A stretch of DNA of 49,434 nucleotides from Paenibacillus antarcticus (GTDB lineage Bacteria; Bacillota; Bacilli; Paenibacillales; Paenibacillaceae): contig NZ_LVJI01000022.1 in assembly GCF_001637225.1 (NCBI RefSeq), positions 1 to 49,434 on the forward strand, given 5' to 3'. The notes below the pieces were generated by a model, which ran no database searches, was not told where the DNA came from, and worked only from the letters and a program-made list of their open reading frames with translations. The position numbers and the translations under genes were made by a program. This document shows positions 42,993 to 49,434 of the stretch, piece by piece. How positions within the stretch are numbered: position 1 is the stretch's first letter; each line of letters starts with the position of its first letter.

Positions 42993-45900
42993 TGGAGAAC
43001 ACGACTCCAAAGCCCATTCAGCAGCAACTATATACACGGGAGCGGCGCGGGATTTTCCGGTCAACGGAAGGGTTCGATACGATCGGAAGATCGAAAGGGT
43101 TAGATCATTCTTTTATCAAAAAAACGCTCCATCCCTTCTGCGCATACGATGCACCTGCTGAATTATTAGCACGGGGTGAGAAGGATACCGCTGTATATCC
43201 AGATGCGCTGCATCTTTACCATACGGATAACGATCAGACGGTCATTGGACGTAGTGTGTATCAATCGGCGGATTTCACGGGACTGCGGAGTGCTTTTTTT
43301 ACACATAACTATGTTATTCCAAGAGAGCGTTCCGAAGATGTTGTTACGGATTATGCGTCATGGCTTCATGCAGATTTCGTTGAGACGTATGATATTGAAC
43401 AAGGCGTGGATCTACCTGAGTTGAATACAATACCTAGCAAGGGTGTGAGAAGACCAGTTGATGCTTCTAGCGTTCTCGCAAGTCTAAATATAGATGAGAA
43501 GATGTTCAAGCAACTGTTATTTGCGGTGATGGCGGCAACGACAGTGAAGAAAAAGGTGTATATCGCGCTTGATGTACCTGCGGAACAGATATCCACTTAT
43601 GCGAAGCAATTGCTTGAAGTCTTGTATGGCAGTATGCCGTATGCTTTCCGCAAGTTACTTGGGTTCTTAACCTATGCAAATGAACCTCAGAGTAAAAAAG
43701 GGATTCATGTTATGTTCGTGGAGAGAGGTAGTCTTCGTCCTGGGGATCGCAATGTGGAGAAGGATTTTGCCTTCGATCTTGTAGCGAAGCGGGTTGCGAA
43801 TGTAGATGTTGATCCTTCGAAACAGGCCTATTTAGATTTCGCCTGGAGTAATCTAGGGCGTCCAGATCGTGCAGAGCATTTCTATCAGTTCGCTGAACAA
43901 ATGCTAGCAGATATGGATATGATGCGTAGTACATCCGTGTCTAGCTATAATGAACTGTCTGTCTTTTATCAGATTGAAGAAGGCAACGAAACGTTGTTTG
44001 ATGACAATAAAACCACAGTGTTGCGCGGCATATTGGATTACATGACAACACCGGAAGCGATATCGAGTAAAGTGCGGTTGAATGATATTTTCCTTGCTCG
44101 GTTCGATCAAGAATTTGATCTTATTAAGCAGGGACACATACCGGAGCTTGCGATCGTGGAAGTCTTCAAGGATTATTACCGTATCTGTGGCAAGAGTAAT
44201 GAGGGCAAAATTGTTACCTATCTCATGGTAGCGATAAGTCACGCTTTATCTGCGAAACGCAAAGAGGTTGTTGCCTCTTTCTATAAAGTGATCGAGAGTA
44301 ACCCAAGACTGAGTAAAGCATTCTTCGACATGGTCTTGAGTAGTGGCTTCGCGAAGCAACTGTTTGAACCGTATATTCTTGAGAAGTTTACTGTAGCGCC
44401 TAAAACCAAGGATGTTATGCAACTGGTAGGGGTATGGGGTAAGAATCATCCGACTGTGACTCGCAATGCTTATTTTGTAGATTTGGCGAAGGCTCAACTG
44501 TTGGCGAAGCTCCGCAAGGAATCTGATCCAGTACGTGCTGTGAATGGACTGTTGGAGCAACAAGTGAAGCTTGAACGGGATTGGGAGATGAAGCAGCCCG
44601 GCGCGGGTGCGACGATGCCTGATTTTGCACTCATGGATCAACTTGCCTATGCGGCGAACCTCTTTCTACTTACGGAAATCGATTTGGACAAGCTGACGAA
44701 AGATCAGTTATTAAATATCCAGTTCCTTAAAGAACGTAAAGAAGTGAAGTTATGGGCGGCTAAATTCGATGCTCGTATCAAGTCACAAGCTGCGGTGATG
44801 TTGGCGGCATATGCTTGGTTTACCGATGATCAACCTGACGAGAACCTGTTCAACGGACTAAGTCCAATGGAGCTCGATCGTGTACAACAGTTGGGTTGTC
44901 AATGGTTGCAGGAGCATATTGAACCTGAGCAATTCAGCCGATTAGCACTCGCTTTCTATCAAGGTGGACAAGCAGGTATCAATTACTCTGGGTTGCTGAA
45001 TTTTGTACGAAGACATGCCAAGGACCAAGAAGTCATCTATCAATTCATTCAATGGTCTGCGGGAGAGCAAATGTTCGCAGGCGAGCGAGGTCTTGTTCCC
45101 GCTTATGCTGCGGCTATTATCTCTTATTTCAAAAATCATGATAGAGATGCTTTTAAGAAAAAAGATATGGTGAAGAAATACTTCCACGCTGCCAAACCTA
45201 AACTTAAACCTGTATATACTAAAGTGGAGACAGAGCTATCTACGCCTTTCGTTAAATTCATTCGTCGTAATCGTAGACAACTGATGCGTACAATTGTATT
45301 TGCAGGATTCTTCCTTGTGGTCGTAGTCGGAGGTCTGTTCGGACTCCAAGCCATGGGCGTATTCGATAAAGAGCCGGAGAAGATTGTTGAGGTGACTCCG
45401 ACGCCTCCTGTGGTAGCAACACCTGAAGTGATCAAGGATGAGATCGTGGTGTATGCAGAACCAGTGACATCAACGGAAGGTAAAGTAGAAGGTAGTAAGC
45501 TTGTCTTTCTGATAAGGGACCCGGGCACTTGTAAAGCTTTCGATGCTAGTAGTATTACGCTTGAGTCAACGGCTGGTGAAGAACCGATAACTCCGACAGG
45601 GCTTAAACCTGAAGCGAAGTGTGAAGCTGTGGTAGCCCCTGATACGGATGATAAGAATAAAGATAAGACGGATAGTAGCGATGTCTCTGGTGAAGGGACG
45701 ACAACCTTAGATGGTGCAGATGCTAGTACGAAAGATGAGACAACAAGTAATGGATCTGGAGATACAAGCAAGGAAGACCAATTAGAGGTTAAGGGGTCTG
45801 AAGGTACAGGTAAGACAGATGAAGTAGCGGGTACAGCAACCGAAGATACCAGTAAGAAGGATGGTACTACGGTTAAGGGTACTGTAGGCGAGGCAGTCGG

Positions 45901-46153
45901 TACGGAATCTGATCCGACAAGTAAAGAAGTTGGTAAGACCGACGATGTGACGGGGACAGAAGGTACTTCGAATGCCGTAGACGGAACTACAGGAACTGGG
46001 ACACCAGCACCTACTAAGCCTATTCTAAATCTAGCGGAGTATAAGAACTCGATTACCGTGGTTTTATCAGATCTTATGATGGACACATTGGTTGATAGAG
46101 TTATAATGGTAGGCACGCAATCGATCAGACTGATCGAGAAACCTATGTTGTAG
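42992..46153 (+). CDS. GAP1-like GTPase-associated membrane protein
   Basis: About 1053 aa from the GTG at 42992, which overlaps the GTPase stop; an upstream TTG start would intrude 45 nt into that gene. The N-terminus QQLYTRERRGIFRSTEGFDTIGRSKGLDHSFIKKTLHPFCAYDAP matches the start of GTPase-associated protein 1 (GAP1-N2 type). The helical middle (~250-760) is cytoplasmic. One TM helix lies at ~767-789 (TIVFAGFFLVVVVGGLFGLQAMG). Outside is a ~260-residue tail: a Pro/Thr stalk, a small beta unit, a long T/S/G/D/K-rich linker (~880-1010) and a final beta segment. It could link the cytoplasmic GTPase to the cell surface. The family name rests on motif memory, not a search. Confidence 0.82.
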   Translation: MENTTPKPIQQQLYTRERRGIFRSTEGFDTIGRSKGLDHSFIKKTLHPFCAYDAPAELLARGEKDTAVYPDALHLYHTDNDQTVIGRSVYQSADFTGLRSAFFTHNYVIPRERSEDVVTDYASWLHADFVETYDIEQGVDLPELNTIPSKGVRRPVDASSVLASLNIDEKMFKQLLFAVMAATTVKKKVYIALDVPAEQISTYAKQLLEVLYGSMPYAFRKLLGFLTYANEPQSKKGIHVMFVERGSLRPGDRNVEKDFAFDLVAKRVANVDVDPSKQAYLDFAWSNLGRPDRAEHFYQFAEQMLADMDMMRSTSVSSYNELSVFYQIEEGNETLFDDNKTTVLRGILDYMTTPEAISSKVRLNDIFLARFDQEFDLIKQGHIPELAIVEVFKDYYRICGKSNEGKIVTYLMVAISHALSAKRKEVVASFYKVIESNPRLSKAFFDMVLSSGFAKQLFEPYILEKFTVAPKTKDVMQLVGVWGKNHPTVTRNAYFVDLAKAQLLAKLRKESDPVRAVNGLLEQQVKLERDWEMKQPGAGATMPDFALMDQLAYAANLFLLTEIDLDKLTKDQLLNIQFLKERKEVKLWAAKFDARIKSQAAVMLAAYAWFTDDQPDENLFNGLSPMELDRVQQLGCQWLQEHIEPEQFSRLALAFYQGGQAGINYSGLLNFVRRHAKDQEVIYQFIQWSAGEQMFAGERGLVPAYAAAIISYFKNHDRDAFKKKDMVKKYFHAAKPKLKPVYTKVETELSTPFVKFIRRNRRQLMRTIVFAGFFLVVVVGGLFGLQAMGVFDKEPEKIVEVTPTPPVVATPEVIKDEIVVYAEPVTSTEGKVEGSKLVFLIRDPGTCKAFDASSITLESTAGEEPITPTGLKPEAKCEAVVAPDTDDKNKDKTDSSDVSGEGTTTLDGADASTKDETTSNGSGDTSKEDQLEVKGSEGTGKTDEVAGTATEDTSKKDGTTVKGTVGEAVGTESDPTSKEVGKTDDVTGTEGTSNAVDGTTGTGTPAPTKPILNLAEYKNSITVVLSDLMMDTLVDRVIMVGTQSIRLIEKPML

Positions 46154-46265
46154 GGAGAGCGTCTCTGTTAATGGATGGAATAGTAGTAGATATGGACTTG
46201 GAAAGATATCGTTGAACGTTCGTTAAGGCTAAGCGTAGGTCAGACAACAGAGAGGAAGTATGGAC

Positions 46266-46784
46266 ATGGAACAAGCAACATTCGCTGGCGGATGCTTCTG
46301 GTGTATGGTTACACCTTTTGAAGAACAGCCAGGTATTCACGGCATCGTATCGGGATATATCGGTGGTACAACGGTGAATCCGACTTATGAACAGATTAAG
46401 ACGGGAACGACGGGGCACTATGAAGCGGTCCAGATTACATTCGATCCGACCATTTTCCCATATGAGAAGCTACTTGAACTCTATTGGCCACAAATCGACC
46501 CGACGGATGCCGATGGACAGTTCCAGGATAGAGGTCCGCAGTATCGGACAGCGATTTTTTATCATAATGAAGAGCAACTAGTAGCCGCGCTTGCTTCCAA
46601 GGAGCAGGTAGCTGCTAGTGGTAGGTTTACTGACGAGATTGTGACTGAGATTATTCCCGCTGTAACGTTCTACGAAGCAGAGGAATATCATCAGGACTAT
46701 CACCATAAGAATCCCAAGCATTATAAGGAAGATCGTGAGCAGTCGGGGAGAGATCCTTTTATTGCGGAGCATTGGGGAAAGTAA
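46266..46784 (+). CDS. msrA: Peptide methionine sulfoxide reductase A
   Basis: 172 aa. It starts MEQATFAGGCFWCMV with the catalytic cysteine C10 in GCFWC, followed by GYIGGTTVNPTYEQI, GHYEAVQITFDP, QDRGPQYRTAIFYHNEEQ and EEYHQDYH, all conserved in MsrA. It reduces methionine-S-sulfoxide in proteins. The ATG at 46266 is favoured because AGAGGAAG lies 7 nt upstream; the ATG at 46260 would be only 3 nt from it. An 8-bp complement of that ribosome site region lies at 46162-46169. No msrB is adjacent. Confidence 0.95.
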   Translation: MEQATFAGGCFWCMVTPFEEQPGIHGIVSGYIGGTTVNPTYEQIKTGTTGHYEAVQITFDPTIFPYEKLLELYWPQIDPTDADGQFQDRGPQYRTAIFYHNEEQLVAALASKEQVAASGRFTDEIVTEIIPAVTFYEAEEYHQDYHHKNPKHYKEDREQSGRDPFIAEHWGK

Positions 46785-46858
46785 GGTTTGGGTTGTTGAT
46801 TCAATATGAGATAAATATCATAAGAACTTGTATTCATTCACTTGCGGAAGCACCGGAA

Positions 46859-46893
46859 GGCAGATTGCTCTAATGAGCGGTCTGTCTTTTTTT
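46859..46893 (+). terminator. Intrinsic terminator
   Basis: GGCAGATTGCTC (46859-46870), loop TAAT, GAGCGGTCTGTC (46875-46886), a stem with several G-U pairs, followed by T7. Ends the msrA transcript. Confidence 0.85.
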
Positions 46894-46939
46894 GTCTGAA
46901 TATAAGAGTTCATATTCTATCATTTGAAAGGAGATTGGG

Positions 46940-48073
46940 ATGATGAAAGCGAATGTATACTCATCAAGTCAATGCATTATATTGGATTGCGTAGAGAATG
47001 GTGATGTGATTGTAACAACTCCTTATGTTGAAAAGTGGATTGAGGCGATTAGAAGTGTTCCCGGTCGAAAATGGGATACTACGTCAAAATACTGGGTGAT
47101 TCCAGGGAAGAAATCAGCAATTCTGGTGCTTTGCCATGCATTACAGGACATTCCTGTAGAGATAAAAAGCCCACAATTGGTTGAGTGGTTTCCTGAACTT
47201 ATACAACTCCAATCGGGTGATGAGAAGGCTGCATTGCAAAAGTTAAGTGATATGTTGAAGATGAAAGGTTATAGCGTCAAGACTCAGAAGGCATATATTG
47301 GTCATGCTGAACGCTATTTACGAACGTTATCGATTCCGTTAAAAGATGTTGAATCTCAGCATATTCGTGCTTACCTATTGAATTTGTATGAAGAATCGCG
47401 GTCATCTTCTTATGTGAATCAAGCGTTTAGTGCACTCCGATTCTGGCATGTTACGGCGTTAGGACATAGCGATTTGAAGCAATGGATTAGGCCGAAGCGG
47501 CAAAAAAAACTTCCTGTTGTTCTATCTCCAGGGGAAGTAGCTAGGCTACTAAAGGCCATACAACATGTAAAACATCGCACATTGATAGCCTTGATCTATT
47601 CGTCCGGACTTCGAGTCGGTGAAGCTGTTCGCTTAACCAAGCAGGACATCGACCCCGAGCGTAGAACGATTCATGTTCGTCAGGGAAAGGGAGGGAAGGA
47701 CCGATTCACGGTTCTCTCCAGTGCAGCTTATTCTATGCTACAAACATATATGGATACTCAGCCTATAGTCCAGTACTTGTTCCCTGGAGGAAAAGGTCTC
47801 GATCATCATCTTACGGAGCGATCGATACAACATGTGTTTGAAAAGGCGATACGTAAAGCAGGGATATTGAAGCCAGCTACGGTTCATACGCTACGGCACT
47901 CCTTTGCGACGCACTTGTTAGAGAACGGTACAGATTTACGATACATTCAAGAACTATTAGGACACGCAAGCTCAAAGACAACCGAAATCTACACGCATGT
48001 GAGTATCAAAGATATCCGTCGAATTCAGAGTCCTCTGGATCGGATGATTACTGGGGTCGAAGAAGATGAATAG
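46940..48073 (+). CDS. Tyrosine recombinase with extra N-terminal domain
   Basis: 377 aa. The catalytic set of the phage-integrase family is complete: R225 (SSGLRVGE), K253 region (QGKGGKDR), H316-x2-R319 (HTLRHSFATHLLE), H342 (LGHASSKTT) and nucleophile Y351 (IYTHVS). It ends RIQSPLDRM, like integron and related chromosomal integrases. A SAM-like core-binding domain is at ~93-175. The first ~85 residues (VTTPYVEKWIEAIRSVPGRKWDTTSKYWVIP) resemble a HARP-like domain seen in some helicases, an unusual addition. AAAGGAG precedes the ATG. No prophage or plasmid genes are nearby; 3' to it lie non-coding DNA and two structured 153-nt repeats. Confidence 0.88.
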   Translation: MMKANVYSSSQCIILDCVENGDVIVTTPYVEKWIEAIRSVPGRKWDTTSKYWVIPGKKSAILVLCHALQDIPVEIKSPQLVEWFPELIQLQSGDEKAALQKLSDMLKMKGYSVKTQKAYIGHAERYLRTLSIPLKDVESQHIRAYLLNLYEESRSSSYVNQAFSALRFWHVTALGHSDLKQWIRPKRQKKLPVVLSPGEVARLLKAIQHVKHRTLIALIYSSGLRVGEAVRLTKQDIDPERRTIHVRQGKGGKDRFTVLSSAAYSMLQTYMDTQPIVQYLFPGGKGLDHHLTERSIQHVFEKAIRKAGILKPATVHTLRHSFATHLLENGTDLRYIQELLGHASSKTTEIYTHVSIKDIRRIQSPLDRMITGVEEDE

Positions 48074-48081
48074 TTTCATCT

Positions 48082-48148
48082 ATCACCCACGGAGGGTGAT
48101 TAAAGCGAACTCACATATCCATCTGGAAGAGAGGGGTATGTGAGTTCG
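48082..48148 (+). repeat. Two hairpins after the recombinase gene
   Basis: ATCACCC/GGGTGAT (48082-48088 with 48094-48100) and a 12-bp perfect arm pair CGAACTCACATA/TATGTGAGTTCG (48106-48117 with 48137-48148). Neither is followed by a T run, so they are poor terminators; they might be recombination or RNA structures. Confidence 0.6.
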
Positions 48149-48541
48149 TGGATTAGGAGTTACCTGAAATATCTGGGATAGGGACATATGAAGGGCATTA
48201 AAGAATGGATGATAGTGAAAATCAGTAAGCATTAATGAACAAAAGGTAAAGGTATAGGACTAGAAGCGAAATATCTAAAGAAAAGCAGTTTTGAAATCAG
48301 CATAGAGGCATTTCGGAGAAGAGATAGAAGTACATAAAGAAGAATTAATCGAGATTTTAAGAACTCAAAAAAACAACAAAATATATCATGAAACGTCAAA
48401 TGACATCAAGAATTATCATTAAATACAACAAAGAAAAGAAAAAAATCATGAAAAGTCAAAAAAAGATCACGAAAGATGTAAAAACATTGTTAGTGATATA
48501 AGGGATTTGAAAGTAAATTCAGAGGAGTCAGATACATCAGG
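48149..48541. other. Gene-free A-rich stretch
   Basis: No reading frame with a ribosome site. The motif ATCATGAAA(A/C)GTCAAA occurs at about 48385 and 48447. Otherwise nothing recognised. Confidence 0.4.
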
Positions 48542-48694
48542 TAACACCACATTCCTGCTGCGGGCATTCGCCCTTGATCGCTTAGAGGGATTTTCAAGGA
48601 GATTAATCAGGCGACACATTCAACCAGCTAAGTCTGACGACCCGTTCCCTTTGGTCACTTAAGCTGCTTGAACGTCAGGAATGCCAAACGTTAT
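48542..48694 (+). repeat. 153-nt structured repeat, copy 1
   Basis: Starts TAACACCACATTCCT and ends AGGAATGCCAAACGTTAT. It aligns without gaps to 49277-49429 with about nine differences. Internal pairings: outer ATTCCTG/CAGGAAT, hairpin GGGC/GCCC, and a long arm pair TTCAACCAGCTAAGT / ACTTAAGCTGCTTGAA. The flanking GTTATCC is the complement of the GGATAAC at the left end of copy 2. No protein-coding frame. Confidence 0.85.
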
Positions 48695-49276
48695 CCAACA
48701 TTGGACCGAAGTGTACTACGAGTTAAAGAAAATTTTGGCCGACAGTCGAGATTACCATCTGAAACAGGAAGAGACATGAAGAAACTCAGGTTTCGAGGGA
48801 TCTAGTAACAGCGTGTTTGGCGAATAAAGACATGAAATGAAAGTAGATAATAAACCCCAGTTAACTGAAAGCGTAAAGTGCCTGAAAGTAGGGAATCAAG
48901 AACGTTGTTTTGAAAGCAAGAGGTGCCTGTAAGTAGAGAATTAAGAACGTTGTTTTTGAAAGCGAGAGGTGCCTGTAAGTAAAGGATCAAGAACGGTAAT
49001 TTTGAAAGCATGAGGACCTATAAGAAGTGCATAAAGACGAATTAGATACAGATCAAAAGATTAAAGAATTGTCGTTGTCTAGGAAACTGCGAGATGGGCA
49101 ATGAAGCAGGAACATGAACAGGATTCCGAGAAGTAATCAAGAAGAGATGGTAAGAGTTATTGAGGTGTTCTTTGATTCAGTCGAGAATAATTAAATACGC
49201 TAAGTTTTTTAGAACGGATTCGAGCACGGAAGGGAATTAGGAGTGTAATAGAATACGAGGAATGTCCAACATCGGA
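48695..49276. other. Non-coding segment between the 153-nt repeats
   Basis: 582 bp without a credible gene. It contains a 46-bp tandem repeat array (separate entry) and is otherwise unremarkable. If the flanking repeats are recombination sites, this would be the intervening cassette-like DNA. Confidence 0.4.
48866..49025 (+). repeat. Tandem repeat array, ~46-bp unit, 3.5 copies
   Basis: Units beginning TGAAAGC start at 48866, 48911, 48957 and 49003 (partial). Each carries GTGCCTG(A/T)AAGTA and AATCAAGAACG-like segments. Units differ at several positions. There are no unique spacers, so it is not a CRISPR array. Confidence 0.8.
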
Positions 49277-49429
49277 TAACACCACATTCCTACTGCGGGC
49301 ATTCGCCCTTGATCGCTCAGTAGGATTTTCAAGAAGATTATTCAGGCGATACATTCAACCAGCTAAGTCTGACGACCCGTTCCCTTTGGTCACTTAAGCT
49401 GCTTGAACGTCAGGAATGCGCAACGTTAT
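49277..49429 (+). repeat. 153-nt structured repeat, copy 2
   Basis: Second copy, same orientation and same length as 48542-48694. Here CCTACTG and CAGTAGG pair perfectly where copy 1 has CCTGCTG and a G-U-containing partner, so base changes partly keep the stem. The window stops 5 nt after its end, suggesting that the repeat occurs elsewhere and broke the assembly. Confidence 0.85.
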
Positions 49430-49434
49430 GCGAA

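Noticed and set aside
46940..48073. Prophage or ICE integrase
   Set aside because: No phage structural, replication, mobilisation or excisionase genes are nearby and no att duplication at a tRNA is visible.
48802..49011. 69-codon minus-strand repetitive protein
   Set aside because: The frame is a by-product of the 46-bp tandem repeats and has no ribosome site.
48866..49025. CRISPR array
   Set aside because: Repeat units follow each other without unique spacers, differ from one another, and no cas gene is present.
48542..49429. Classical integron array
   Set aside because: End motifs deviate from RYYYAAC/GTTRRRY, the recombinase is not divergent from the array, and the intervening DNA has no cassette gene. 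Kept only as an integron-like hypothesis.

Overview
The window looks like a chromosomal contig from a spore-forming, low-to-moderate GC Firmicute, most likely Paenibacillus or a close relative. The pointers are secreted proteins with copper-amine-oxidase-N ('stalk') domains, a YheC/YheD-type ATP-grasp spore-coat protein, strong GGAGG-type ribosome binding sites with frequent GTG/TTG starts, and a large tRNA block directly after an rRNA operon. It opens in the 3' tip of a 23S rRNA gene and stops exactly at the end of a repeat, so both edges probably reflect assembly breaks in repeats.

Layout. 1-1790: 23S end, 5S rRNA and 14 tRNA genes in one block closed by a terminator. 1791-2326: no recognisable gene. 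2327-5514 (minus): a coupled three-gene operon (ANL-type adenylating enzyme, SbnA-like, SbnB-like) for a 2,3-diaminopropionate-derived product; the SbnB gene is frameshifted. 5669-7399: YheC/D-like protein, zinc-ribbon protein, small HTH-like protein. 7584-10706: a large secreted protein with one stalk domain and seven ~126-residue repeats. 10822-14001 (minus): an OmpR/HisKA two-component system and a secreted helical protein with an attenuator-like leader. 14515-17522: an MBOAT O-acyltransferase and an SGNH/AlgJ-like partner fused to a stalk domain. 17690-22957: CGNR zinc finger protein, HPP membrane protein, stand-alone GltD, HAD-IIA phosphatase, acyl-CoA dehydrogenase-like protein. 23063-25321 (minus): a polar amino acid ABC importer. 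25605-28031: a secreted protein with nine BIG_2-type Ig-like domains.

The centrepiece is 28143-46153. Rightwards run seven genes: a secreted/anchored vWA protein, a 1129-residue tubulin/FtsZ-like NTPase, an 838-residue orphan, a multi-TM vWA protein, a 212-residue orphan, a zinc-ribbon P-loop GTPase, and a ~1053-residue membrane protein whose N-terminus resembles GTPase-associated protein 1 (GAP1). Divergently runs a three-gene operon (50-residue membrane peptide not easily found by gene callers, zinc-ribbon/2-TM protein, 580-residue anchored protein). Predicted topology puts both vWA domains outside and the tubulin-like and GTPase engines inside, which suggests a membrane-spanning NTP-driven sensing, trafficking or conflict apparatus. 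Two homologous but oppositely oriented ~200-nt structured elements lie in the two long gaps of the rightward operon, and tandem palindromes separate the two operons.

The right end carries msrA, a tyrosine recombinase with an extra N-terminal domain, and ~1.3 kb of non-coding DNA with two 153-nt, ~94% identical, strongly structured repeats. These end in N4-AAC / GTT-N4 motifs and recall, without matching, integron attC sites. All assignments come from reading motifs by eye; no database search was run.
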